A stretch of DNA of 10,674 nucleotides from Pseudomonadota bacterium (GTDB taxonomy: Bacteria > Pseudomonadota > Gammaproteobacteria > Xanthomonadales > Xanthomonadaceae), in NCBI GenBank assembly GCA_023386795.1, contig JAEWJB010000096.1, forward strand, positions 1-10,674, written 5' to 3'. The notes below the pieces were generated by a model. The model saw only the letters and a list, made by a program, of their open reading frames with translations, was not told the origin of the DNA and did not search any database. Below, one piece after another: positions 1 to 6,225 of this stretch. Positions within the stretch are counted from its first letter, which is position 1, and every line of letters starts with the position of its first letter. The translations under genes and the position numbers were made by a program.

Positions 1-708
1 CCGTACGGCGCGACCGAATGCCTGCCGGTGGCGGTCATCGAAGGCCGCGAACTGGAGCAGACCCGCGAGGCGACCGAAGCGGGCGCCGGCACCTGCGTGG
101 GCCGCGTGGTGCCGCCGAACCAGGTGCGCATCATTGCCATTGACGATGCGGCCATACCGCACTGGGATGGCGCGCGCGAGCTGCCTGCCGGCGACGTCGG
201 CGAAATTACCGTGGCCGGCCCCACCGCCACCGACACCTACTACAACCGCGACGCCGCCACTGCCGTGGCGAAGATCCGCGAACCGCTGCCGGACGGTGGC
301 GAGCGCGTCGTGCACCGCATGGGCGATGTCGGCTATTTCGATGCCGAAGGCCGGCTGTGGTTCTGCGGCCGCAAGACCCAGCGCGTGGAAACCGCCGCCG
401 GGCCGATGTACACCGAGCAGGTCGAACCGGTGTTCAACACCGTGCCGGGCCTGCGCCGCACCGCGCTGGTCGGCGTGGGTACGCCGGGCGCGCAGCAGCC
501 GGTGCTGTGCTACGAGCTGCTGCCCGGCGTGCAGGACGAGGGCATGGCGCAGCGCCTGCGAGAACGCGCCGAAGCCTTCCCGCACACCCAAGCGCTGACG
601 CGCTTCCTCGTTCACCCGGCTTTCCCGGTCGATATCCGCCACAACGCCAAGATCGGCCGCGAGCAGCTCGCGCGCTGGGCGACCGCACAACTGGAGCGCA
701 ACGCATGA
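1..708 (+). CDS. oleC: OleC-like AMP-dependent beta-lactone synthetase, C-terminal part (5' end outside window)
   Basis: This is the C-terminal 235 residues of an ANL-superfamily adenylating enzyme; a full OleC has roughly 550, so over half lies upstream of the window. Visible motifs in order are YGATE (residues 2-6, the A5-type motif), GDVGYFD (108-114, A7), GRK..RV (123-129, A8) and KIGREQL near the C terminus (from 217, the A10 lysine region). In the ole pathway OleC uses ATP to turn a 2-alkyl-3-hydroxyalkanoate into a beta-lactone, the precursor of long-chain olefins. The identification as OleC rather than a general acyl-CoA ligase rests on the downstream reductase gene, which overlaps it by the ATGA at 705-708, the oleC-oleD arrangement of Xanthomonas. 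The frame is open from base 1 with no start in view, so the gene is cut by the window edge, not broken. Confidence 0.9.
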   Translation, partial: PYGATECLPVAVIEGRELEQTREATEAGAGTCVGRVVPPNQVRIIAIDDAAIPHWDGARELPAGDVGEITVAGPTATDTYYNRDAATAVAKIREPLPDGGERVVHRMGDVGYFDAEGRLWFCGRKTQRVETAAGPMYTEQVEPVFNTVPGLRRTALVGVGTPGAQQPVLCYELLPGVQDEGMAQRLRERAEAFPHTQALTRFLVHPAFPVDIRHNAKIGREQLARWATAQLERNA

Positions 709-1715
709 AGATCCTGGTCACCGGCGGCGGTGGTTTCCTTGGCCAGGCGCTGTGCCGCGGGCTGGTCGAACGCGGGCACGAGGTGCTGAGCTTCAACCGC
801 GGCCACTACCCGTCGTTGCAATCGCTGGGCGTGGGCCAGATCCGCGGCGACCTCGCCGATGCCGATGCCGTGCGCCATGCCATCACCGGCGTGGACGCGG
901 TGTTCCACAACGCAGCCAAGGCCGGCGCCTGGGGCAGCTACGAGAGCTATCACCTTGCCAACGTGGTCGGCACCGAAAACGTACTCGCCGCGTGCCGGGC
1001 CGCAGGCGTCGGCAAGCTGGTCTACACCTCCACGCCCAGCGTCACCCACCGTGCCACGCATCCGGTCGAAGGCCTCGATGCCAGCCAGGTGCCGTACGGT
1101 GAAGACTTCCAGGCGCCGTACGCGGCGACCAAGGCGATTGCCGAGCGCGCGGTGCTGGCCGCCAACAGCGGCACCCTCGCCACCGTGGCGTTGCGCCCCC
1201 GCTTGATCTGGGGCCCGGGCGACAACCAGATCGTGCCGCGCCTGGCCGAACGCGCGCGTGCCGGCCGCCTGCGGCTCGTGGGTACCGGCGAGAATCGTGT
1301 GGATACCACCTATATCGACAACGCCGCGCAGGCGCACTTCGATGCGTTCGAACACCTCGCCGTCGGCGCCGCCTGCGCGGGCAAGGCGTACTTCATTTCC
1401 AACGGCGAACCGCTGCCCATGCGCGAGCTGATCAACCGGCTGCTCGACGCCGCCGGGGCACCGCCGGTGACCCGCTCGATCTCGTTCAAGACCGCTTATC
1501 GCATCGGCCGTGCGTGCGAAATCCTGTGGCCGCTGTTGCGCCTGAAGGGCGAGCCACCGATGACGCGCTTTCTCGCCGAGCAGCTTTGCACCGCGCATTG
1601 GTACGACATGGGGCCTGCCAAGCGCGACTTCGGCTACGTGCCGCGGGTGAGCATTGACGAAGGCATCACAAGGCTGAAGTCCTCATTTGCCGCCCACGCC
1701 GCCATCACCGGTTGA
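705..1715 (+). CDS. oleD: OleD-like 2-alkyl-3-oxoalkanoate reductase (NAD(P)-dependent epimerase/3-beta-HSD-like SDR)
   Basis: A 336-residue extended short-chain dehydrogenase. The Rossmann glycine motif TGGGGFLG is at residues 6-13, the YTSTPSV strand at 107-113 carries the catalytic Ser/Thr, and the active-site YxxxK is Y139/K143. OleD reduces the 2-alkyl-3-ketoacid made by OleA to the 3-hydroxy acid used by OleC. The start at 705 overlaps the oleC stop (ATGA) and has GGAG at 693-696, eight bases upstream, so translation is probably coupled to oleC. A longer open frame runs upstream to 357, but it lies inside oleC and has no family support. Without oleC beside it the protein could only be called a 3-beta-hydroxysteroid dehydrogenase-like SDR; with it, OleD is the best name. 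oleA and oleB would be expected upstream, outside the window. Confidence 0.92.
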   Translation: MKILVTGGGGFLGQALCRGLVERGHEVLSFNRGHYPSLQSLGVGQIRGDLADADAVRHAITGVDAVFHNAAKAGAWGSYESYHLANVVGTENVLAACRAAGVGKLVYTSTPSVTHRATHPVEGLDASQVPYGEDFQAPYAATKAIAERAVLAANSGTLATVALRPRLIWGPGDNQIVPRLAERARAGRLRLVGTGENRVDTTYIDNAAQAHFDAFEHLAVGAACAGKAYFISNGEPLPMRELINRLLDAAGAPPVTRSISFKTAYRIGRACEILWPLLRLKGEPPMTRFLAEQLCTAHWYDMGPAKRDFGYVPRVSIDEGITRLKSSFAAHAAITG

Positions 1716-1778
1716 AGACCGGCACCACCTGATGATGGCAACGCGCCGATCCGGCCCGTCAACCTCTTCGGGAACGCC

Positions 1779-1937
1779 ATGCTGCATTACGCCATCGTAT
1801 TTTTCGTCATCGCCATCATTGCCGCCGTGCTGGGCTTCAGCGGCATCGCCGGTGCTGCCACCAACATTGCCTGGATCCTGTTCGTTGTCTTCCTGATCCT
1901 GGCGGTGATCTCGCTTTTCCGCCGCGGTCGCGTCTAG
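1779..1937 (+). CDS. DUF1328 family small membrane protein
   Basis: A 52-residue protein, too short for many gene finders. It begins MLHYAIVFFVIAII and ends with the basic tail FRRGRV. It has two hydrophobic segments, about residues 4-19 and 31-45, joined by a short GFSGIAGAA linker, the pattern of the DUF1328/YtjA family of small inner-membrane proteins. The family has no firmly established biochemical function. The start is the only ATG that gives this pattern; upstream there is only a weak purine stretch (CGGGAA), so the ribosome site is poor. It lies 63 bases after oleD on the same strand and may be read from the ole transcript or from its own promoter; no convincing -35/-10 pair was found. 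It is followed by a strong hairpin and then the convergent ddl gene. Confidence 0.85.
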   Translation: MLHYAIVFFVIAIIAAVLGFSGIAGAATNIAWILFVVFLILAVISLFRRGRV

Positions 1938-1948
1938 TCGAAGCGATT

Positions 1949-1987
1949 GCAGGCTGGCCGGCGCATCTTCGGGTGCGCCGGCCCTGC
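1949..1987. terminator. Hairpin between convergent genes, candidate bidirectional terminator
   Basis: GGCCGGCGCA (1956-1965) is the exact reverse complement of TGCGCCGGCC (1974-1983). The stem gains a T-G wobble (1966/1973) and a C-G pair (1967/1972) that close a TTCG tetraloop at 1968-1971, giving about 12 pairs. GCAG (1949-1952) can also pair with CTGC (1984-1987) across a three-base bulge. It lies 11 bases after the DUF1328 stop and just beyond the ddl stop, as expected for a shared terminator. No run of T follows on either strand, so classical Rho-independent activity is uncertain; it may instead stabilise 3' ends. Confidence 0.6.
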
Positions 1988-1994
1988 AGGGCGG

Positions 1995-3092
1995 TCAGCC
2001 GACCGTGCTGCGTAGTTGGACATCGGCGCGATGGCGTTCGATGGCCAGTTCCACCAGCCGCGTGATCAGGGCGCGGTAAGAGACGCCACTGGCCCCCCAC
2101 AGCTTCGGGTACATGCTGATGCGGGTGAAGCCCGGCAGGGTGTTGATCTCGTTGATGACGATCCGCCCCTCGGGGGTCAGGAACACGTCCACGCGCGCCA
2201 ACCCGGCGCATTCCAGTGTTTCGTAGGCCCGCAGGGCGATCATGCGGATACGCTCCTGGGTATCCTCGTCTATCGCTGCCGGCACCACCACTTCCGCGCC
2301 GGTCTCGCTGATGTACTTGGTGTCGTACGAGTAGAACTCGTCGTGCACCACCACTTCGCCACACACGCTCGCCTCCGGCGCGTCGTTGCCGAGCACGGCG
2401 CATTCGATCTCGCGGCCCACGATGGCCGATTCCACCAGCACCTTGTGGTCGAAGGAGAACGCCAGGGCCAGCGCTTGCGCGAACGCCTGCGCGTCGTGCA
2501 CCTTGCTCACGCCGACGGATGAACCCTGGTTGGCCGGCTTCACGAACAACGGCAGGCCCAGCTGCGCGCTGATCGCGGCGAAATCCGCACTATCGGCCTG
2601 GCGTCGGCGCAGGGTCACGAAGGGCGCCACGTCCAGCCCGGCATCGCGCAGCAGGCGCTTGGCCACGTCCTTGTCCATCGACACCGCTGAGCCGAGCACG
2701 CCGGAGCCGACAAACGGCAGGTTCGCCATCCGCAGCAGCCCCTGCAGCGAGCCGTCCTCGCCAAGGGTGCCATGCACGATGGGGAACACCACGTCGATCT
2801 GCGCCAGCGCCGCTGCCGGCTGCAGTGCCTGCAACTGCTGGACCTCGCGGCCCGGCACGAGGGCCACGCCCTGGCCGGAGCGGTGCAGGGCGATGCGGGC
2901 CGGGTCTTCGGCGTTGAGCAGGTAGTCGCCCAGGTCGTTGATGTGCCATTGGCCCTGCTTGTCGATGCCGATCAGGGTCACCTCGAAGCGTTCCGGGTCG
3001 AGGGCATCGACGATGTTCCTGGCCGACTGCAACGACACCTCGTGCTCGGCCGACTTGCCGCCGAAGATGAGGCCTACCCGGATCTTGCCCAT
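1995..3092 (-). CDS. ddl: D-alanine--D-alanine ligase (DdlA-length)
   Basis: A 365-residue ATP-grasp enzyme that joins two D-alanines for the peptidoglycan stem peptide in the cytosol. E16 in GGKSAEHEVS matches the substrate-contacting glutamate of E. coli DdlB. HGTLGEDGSLQG (from H107), KPANQGSSVGVS (from K185), the omega-loop YDTKY with Y260 in the DdlB Tyr216 position, and R300, D302, E315 and N317 of the metal/phosphate site are all present. A tyrosine at the omega-loop position is the D-Ala-D-Ala form; D-lactate ligases usually have phenylalanine there. Its length resembles E. coli DdlA (about 364) more than DdlB (306), and no dcw cell-division genes flank it. The start at 3092 was chosen because MGKIRVGLIFGG is the family N terminus; the frame stays open further upstream but runs into ubiJ. 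An AGGCGG-like ribosome site precedes the start. Confidence 0.96.
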   Translation of the reverse strand: MGKIRVGLIFGGKSAEHEVSLQSARNIVDALDPERFEVTLIGIDKQGQWHINDLGDYLLNAEDPARIALHRSGQGVALVPGREVQQLQALQPAAALAQIDVVFPIVHGTLGEDGSLQGLLRMANLPFVGSGVLGSAVSMDKDVAKRLLRDAGLDVAPFVTLRRRQADSADFAAISAQLGLPLFVKPANQGSSVGVSKVHDAQAFAQALALAFSFDHKVLVESAIVGREIECAVLGNDAPEASVCGEVVVHDEFYSYDTKYISETGAEVVVPAAIDEDTQERIRMIALRAYETLECAGLARVDVFLTPEGRIVINEINTLPGFTRISMYPKLWGASGVSYRALITRLVELAIERHRADVQLRSTVG

Positions 3093-3193
3093 TGCACCAC
3101 CGCCTTTGCGCGAAACGAAAGCGCATAGCATGCCCCCATTCGACTTGGCGCGCCGAAGCGCCGCGTGCACGGCGAACAGGTGGGCACAGCCGC

Positions 3194-3207
3194 TAGAATG
3201 GCGACCA
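3194..3207 (+). promoter_or_regulatory. Probable leaderless promoter of ubiJ
   Basis: TAGAAT at 3194-3199 matches the sigma-70 -10 consensus TATAAT at five of six positions. The ATG of ubiJ begins at 3207, with seven bases between, so the predicted transcription start falls on or beside the start codon. There is no Shine-Dalgarno before that ATG. No good -35 hexamer is visible at the usual distance (3171-3176 reads GGCGAA). The call is inferred from spacing. Confidence 0.55.
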
Positions 3208-3848
3208 TGCCTGCTTTCCCCCTGCCCAATCTCAAACCGCTGGCCGGCCGCGCGCTGGAGACGGCGCTCAACCGCGCGCTGGCGCTGGACCCGGATACCC
3301 GCGCCGCCGTGCAGGCCCTGGACGGCCAGCGCATCGAGATGACGCTGGAGGCGCCGGCCCTTGCGCTGCAGATCCGGGTCGAAGGCGACCGCCTGCGGGT
3401 GGGCCCGGTGGACCGCTCCAGCGAGCCGGACCTGGCCGTGCGCAGTACGCTCGGTGGCCTGCTGTCGCAACTGCCCCTGCTGGCGCAGTCCGCGCGTGGC
3501 GCCACGCCCGGCGGCCGGATGCGGGTGTCAGGCGATGCCGAGCTGGCACGGCGCCTGCAACAGCTGGCCAGCCGCTTCGATCCGGATTGGCAGTTGCCCT
3601 TCGTCACCGTGTTCGGCGAGGTGATCGGCGTGCAGGTCGCACAGGCCGCGCGTGGCGCACTGCGCCAGGCGCGCGTGCTGGCCACCGGCCTGGCCCGCGA
3701 TGCCGCCGAGTACGTCACCGAGGAGTCGCGGGACGTCGTGCCGCGCGGCGAGCTCGATGCCTTCCATGACGACGTGGACCACCTGCGCGATGACGTCGAA
3801 CGCCTCGCCGCGCGGGTGGCGCGCTTGCGCGCCGGAGATGCCGCATGA
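3207..3848 (+). CDS. ubiJ: Ubiquinone biosynthesis accessory factor UbiJ (SCP2-domain protein)
   Basis: A 213-residue protein with an SCP2-like lipid-binding domain over about residues 10-115. It then has the family segment DPDWQLPFVTVFGEVIG (125-141) and a charged, heptad-like C terminus (about 178-208) that could form a coiled coil. UbiJ is a soluble accessory factor of aerobic ubiquinone synthesis; with UbiK it is thought to bind prenylated intermediates and help the Ubi enzyme complex. Its place directly before ubiB, with stop and start overlapping as ATGA at 3845-3848, strongly supports the call. Three starts are possible: GTG 3165, ATG 3198 and ATG 3207. The last was preferred because a -10 box (3194-3199) would place the transcript start there, and MPAFPLPNLKPLAGRALE resembles related N termini. 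No ubiE is adjacent. Confidence 0.85.
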   Translation: MPAFPLPNLKPLAGRALETALNRALALDPDTRAAVQALDGQRIEMTLEAPALALQIRVEGDRLRVGPVDRSSEPDLAVRSTLGGLLSQLPLLAQSARGATPGGRMRVSGDAELARRLQQLASRFDPDWQLPFVTVFGEVIGVQVAQAARGALRQARVLATGLARDAAEYVTEESRDVVPRGELDAFHDDVDHLRDDVERLAARVARLRAGDAA

Positions 3849-5497
3849 AGGCCTTCTTCCGTGCCAGCCGCATCGGCCGCGTGGTGCTGCGTTACCGCCT
3901 GGACGATTTGCTGGAGGACACGCCCGCCGGCCGCTGGCTGCGCCTGGCCAAGCCGTTCGTGCCGCGCGCCCCGGCCGCCATCGCCGCGCAGTCGCGCGGC
4001 GCGCGCCTGCGGCTGGCGCTGCAGGATCTGGGCCCGATTTTCGTCAAGTTCGGGCAAATCCTCTCCACCCGCCGCGATCTCGTGCCGCCGGACGTGGCCG
4101 ACGAACTGACCCTGCTGCAGGACCGCGTGCAACCGTTCGACGGGCAGACCGCGCGCGCCATCGTCGAGCAGGCGCTGGGGCAGCCGGTGGAGGCCGCCTT
4201 CGCCAGCTTCGATACCACGCCGCTGGCCTCGGCCTCGATCGCGCAGGTGCATGCGGCCACGTTGCACGACGGGCGCCAGGTGGTGGTCAAGGTGCTGCGT
4301 CCCACCATCGAGCGCCAGATCGATGCGGATATCGCCCTGCTCAAGTCACTGGCCGCGCTGGTGGACCGCACCCATCCGCGCGCGGAGAAGATCCGCCCGC
4401 GCGAAGTCGTGGCCGAGATCGAGAACACGCTGGCCGCCGAGCTCGACCTCCAGCGCGAGGGCGCCAATGCAAGCGTGCTGCGCCGCTTCTGGCTGGGCTC
4501 GGACGACCTGTACGTGCCGGAGGTGATCTGGACGCATACCGCCGAGCGCGCGCTGACGCTGGAACGCGTGTACGGCATTCCGTCCGACGACATCGCCGCA
4601 CTGGACGCAGCCGGCATCGACCGCAAGGTGCTGGCCGCCAAGGGCGTGCGCGTGTTCTACACCCAGGTGTTCCGCGACAACTTCTTCCACGCCGATGCGC
4701 ACGCCGGCAACATCTGGGTGGATTCGGACCCGGAGCGGCGCCTCAACCCGCGCTTCATCGCGCTGGATTTCGGCATCATGGGCCAGCTCTCGCAAGAGGA
4801 TCAGTACTACCTCGCCGAGAACTTCATGGCCATCTTCAATCGCGACTACCGGCGCATCGCCGAGCTGCACGTGGAGGCGGGCTGGATGCCTTCCGACGTG
4901 CGCATCGACGAGCTGGAGGCGGCCGCACGCTCGGTGTGCGAGCCGTATTTCACCCGCCCGCTGTCGCAGATTTCGCTGGCCGAGGTGCTGCTCAAGCTGT
5001 TCCGCGTCGCCCAGCGCTACCAGCTCACGTTGCAGCCGCAGCTGATCCTGCTGCAGAAGACCTTGCTCAACATCGAAGGCGTGGGCCGACAGCTCGACCC
5101 GCAGCTGGATATCTGGGCGGTGGCGCGGCCGGTGCTCGAGCGCATCCTGGTCGAGCGCTACAGCCCGCGACGTGCGCTGAAAGAGTTGCGCAAGCGGCTG
5201 CCGGAACTGATGACCCACGCGCCGGACATGCCGCGCCTGGTACATGCCTGGCTGAGCCAGCAGGTCGAGGGCCAACACCGCGTGGACGTTCGCTCGCAGG
5301 AACTGCGCGCACTCGACCGCAGCGTGCGCGTGCTGCAACGGCGCGCGGTGATGGCGATCACCGGCGTCGGCCTGCTGGTATGCGCAGCCGTGCTCCATGG
5401 CCTGCATGGCGATGCCCGCCAGGGCGCGACGCTGTGGATCTGGGCCAGCGGCATCGCGGGCGCCGCGTCGCTGGCAGCGGCTTGGTTCAAGCGCTGA
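3845..5497 (+). CDS. ubiB: UbiB, atypical ABC1/ADCK-family kinase-like ATPase for ubiquinone synthesis
   Basis: A 550-residue member of the UbiB/ADCK (COQ8) family. It has the family-specific KFGQ motif (K68-Q71), the alanine-rich loop LASASIAQVH (127-136) in place of the normal P-loop, an ATP-binding lysine at K149, the ExD pair E199/D201, the catalytic block HADAHAGN (282-289) and DFG (308-310). Two hydrophobic segments at about 502-519 and 527-547 anchor it to the inner membrane. UbiB-family proteins hydrolyse ATP and support aerobic ubiquinone synthesis, probably by making membrane-bound intermediates accessible; they are not known as ordinary protein kinases. Translation is coupled to ubiJ through ATGA, and GGAG at 3834-3837 sits seven bases before the start. 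All key residues are intact and length is normal. Confidence 0.97.
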   Translation: MKAFFRASRIGRVVLRYRLDDLLEDTPAGRWLRLAKPFVPRAPAAIAAQSRGARLRLALQDLGPIFVKFGQILSTRRDLVPPDVADELTLLQDRVQPFDGQTARAIVEQALGQPVEAAFASFDTTPLASASIAQVHAATLHDGRQVVVKVLRPTIERQIDADIALLKSLAALVDRTHPRAEKIRPREVVAEIENTLAAELDLQREGANASVLRRFWLGSDDLYVPEVIWTHTAERALTLERVYGIPSDDIAALDAAGIDRKVLAAKGVRVFYTQVFRDNFFHADAHAGNIWVDSDPERRLNPRFIALDFGIMGQLSQEDQYYLAENFMAIFNRDYRRIAELHVEAGWMPSDVRIDELEAAARSVCEPYFTRPLSQISLAEVLLKLFRVAQRYQLTLQPQLILLQKTLLNIEGVGRQLDPQLDIWAVARPVLERILVERYSPRRALKELRKRLPELMTHAPDMPRLVHAWLSQQVEGQHRVDVRSQELRALDRSVRVLQRRAVMAITGVGLLVCAAVLHGLHGDARQGATLWIWASGIAGAASLAAAWFKR

Positions 5498-5504
5498 AGC
5501 GGGG

Positions 5505-6113
5505 GTGTCCAGCCTCCTTTCCCGGCTGAAGACGGAATTGGCGGCATTCGGCGCCGCCCACGATGCGGCTACCACCGCGCGCGGCGAGCGGATGCTCAAC
5601 ATCACGCCGGACACCGGTGAGTTCCTTGCGGTCCTGGTGCGCGCCACGCGGGCGCGCCGTATCGTCGAGATCGGCACCTCCAACGGCTATTCCACCTTGT
5701 GGCTGGCCGAGGCGGCGCAGGCGCACGGGGGTCACGTCATCACCCTGGAGCGCGATGCCGGCAAGGTCGCGATGGCGCGCGAGAACTTCGTCCGCGCCCG
5801 CCTCACCGCAGCCATCACGCAATGGCAAGGCGACGCGGGCGATTGGCTCGCGGCCGCACCGGGCGCGTCGATGGACCTGCTGTTCCTGGATTCCCACCGT
5901 CCCGCGTACGCCGGCTGGTGGCCATGGATCGACCGCGTGCTGCGTCCCGGCGGCCTGCTGGTGGTCGATAACGCCACGTCACACGGCGACGAGATGGCGC
6001 CCCTGCGCGCCCTGCTCGATGCCGCGCCCGGCTATGCGGTCTCGCTCGTGCCGGTCGGCAAGGGCGAGTTGCTCGCGGTTAAGCCCGGCGGCCAGGTCTT
6101 AAAGGGTTCTTAA
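5505..6113 (+). CDS. Class I SAM-dependent O-methyltransferase (catechol/caffeoyl-CoA OMT-like fold)
   Basis: A 202-residue methyltransferase. The SAM-binding glycine motif is IVEIGTSNGYS (53-63), with an acidic ribose contact at E82 (VITLERD). D129 (LLFLDS) and D155/N156 (LLVVDNATSHGD) correspond to the three metal ligands of catechol-type O-methyltransferases, so divalent-metal-dependent methylation of a vicinal hydroxyl is plausible. The substrate is unknown. The GTG at 5505 was chosen: it lies seven bases after the ubiB stop, follows a purine-rich GAAGCGGG, and gives the expected short helix before ERMLNITPDTGEFL. An ATG at 5397 in the same frame would overlap ubiB by 100 bases and add low-quality sequence. 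Position suggests co-transcription with ubiJ-ubiB, but the ubiquinone O-methylations belong to UbiG, so a role in that pathway is not implied. The last codons overlap a regulator-binding repeat. Confidence 0.88.
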   Translation: MSSLLSRLKTELAAFGAAHDAATTARGERMLNITPDTGEFLAVLVRATRARRIVEIGTSNGYSTLWLAEAAQAHGGHVITLERDAGKVAMARENFVRARLTAAITQWQGDAGDWLAAAPGASMDLLFLDSHRPAYAGWWPWIDRVLRPGGLLVVDNATSHGDEMAPLRALLDAAPGYAVSLVPVGKGELLAVKPGGQVLKGS

Positions 6114-6130
6114 AGCGCACCGCGCACCCT
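6098..6130 (+). promoter_or_regulatory. Candidate PmrA/QseB-type box and promoter upstream of the leader ORF, GNAT and hydrolase genes
   Basis: CTTAAA (6098-6103), five bases, CTTAAA (6109-6114) form a direct repeat of 11-bp period, close to the known PmrA box YTTAAK-N5-YTTAAK. A poor -10-like CACCCT follows at 6125-6130 after exactly ten bases, the same gap seen at the response regulator's own promoter, where the hexamer is TACCAT. The box overlaps the final codons and stop of the O-methyltransferase gene. A lone half-site-like GTTAAG lies at 6078-6083. Confidence 0.55.
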
Positions 6131-6132
6131 GT

Positions 6133-6161
6133 CTCCATGGGCGCTCCTGATGCCCTTGGAG
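6133..6161 (+). promoter_or_regulatory. Leader hairpin that could cover a ribosome-binding site
   Basis: CTCCATGGGC (6133-6142) pairs with GCCCTTGGAG (6152-6161) with one internal T-T mismatch and a nine-base loop. The right arm contains the GGAG (6158-6161) that serves the small ORF starting at 6169, so folding would hide it. A caveat is that if the promoter uses the hexamer at 6125-6130, transcription would begin near 6137 and remove part of the left arm, leaving only the GGGC/GCCC stem. Confidence 0.3.
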
Positions 6162-6168
6162 ATTACTG

Positions 6169-6225
6169 ATGACGTCGCAATGGAATTTCCCGCACGTGGC
6201 CCCACCCAAGGCGGGGGCCGCATGA
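6169..6225 (+). CDS. Possible 18-residue small protein or leader peptide
   Basis: The ORF reads MTSQWNFPHVAPPKAGAA and then TGA. It has a near-ideal ribosome site, GGAG at 6158-6161 with seven bases to the ATG, better than any site for the neighbouring GNAT starts. Its stop overlaps the ATG at 6222 as ATGA, the coupling arrangement used elsewhere in this window (705, 3845, 6626). By hand count 14 of 18 codons end in G or C, against 15 of 24 in the competing GNAT frame over 6150-6221. No known peptide family is recognised, and the sequence has no obvious membrane segment. It could be a functional small protein or only a translation-coupling leader. It may also be chance, since it is very short. 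Confidence 0.4.
   Translation: MTSQWNFPHVAPPKAGAA

Noticed and set aside
1712..1740. TTGAAG at 1712 as a -35 for the DUF1328 gene
   Set aside because: No -10 at 16-18 bases; GATGAT is only 13 bases away after removing the hexamers.
3107..3125. Inverted repeat TGCGC...GCGCA in the ddl/ubiJ intergenic region as an operator
   Set aside because: Only five-base arms with a nine-base gap in G/C-rich sequence; likely by chance. No convincing ddl -35/-10 pair was found there either.
3145..3162. GGCGC/GCGCC short hairpin between ddl and ubiJ
   Set aside because: Five pairs only in G/C-rich DNA, and in the middle of a divergent promoter region where a terminator is not expected.
3093..3470. N-terminal extension of ddl by 126 codons
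   Set aside because: It would run antisense through ubiJ and add no ATP-grasp sequence; the family N terminus begins at 3092.
5397..5504. Earlier ATG for the O-methyltransferase
   Set aside because: It lies inside ubiB, and the added residues are Arg/Ala-rich shadow sequence; GTG 5505 fits both spacing and family.
3652..5529. A 625-codon + strand frame overlapping ubiJ and ubiB
   Set aside because: Arg/Ala/Gly-rich shadow of ubiB with no recognisable domain.
6150..6221. ATG 6150 as the GNAT start
   Set aside because: No ribosome site, lower G/C wobble than downstream, and competing small ORF; kept as an alternative only.
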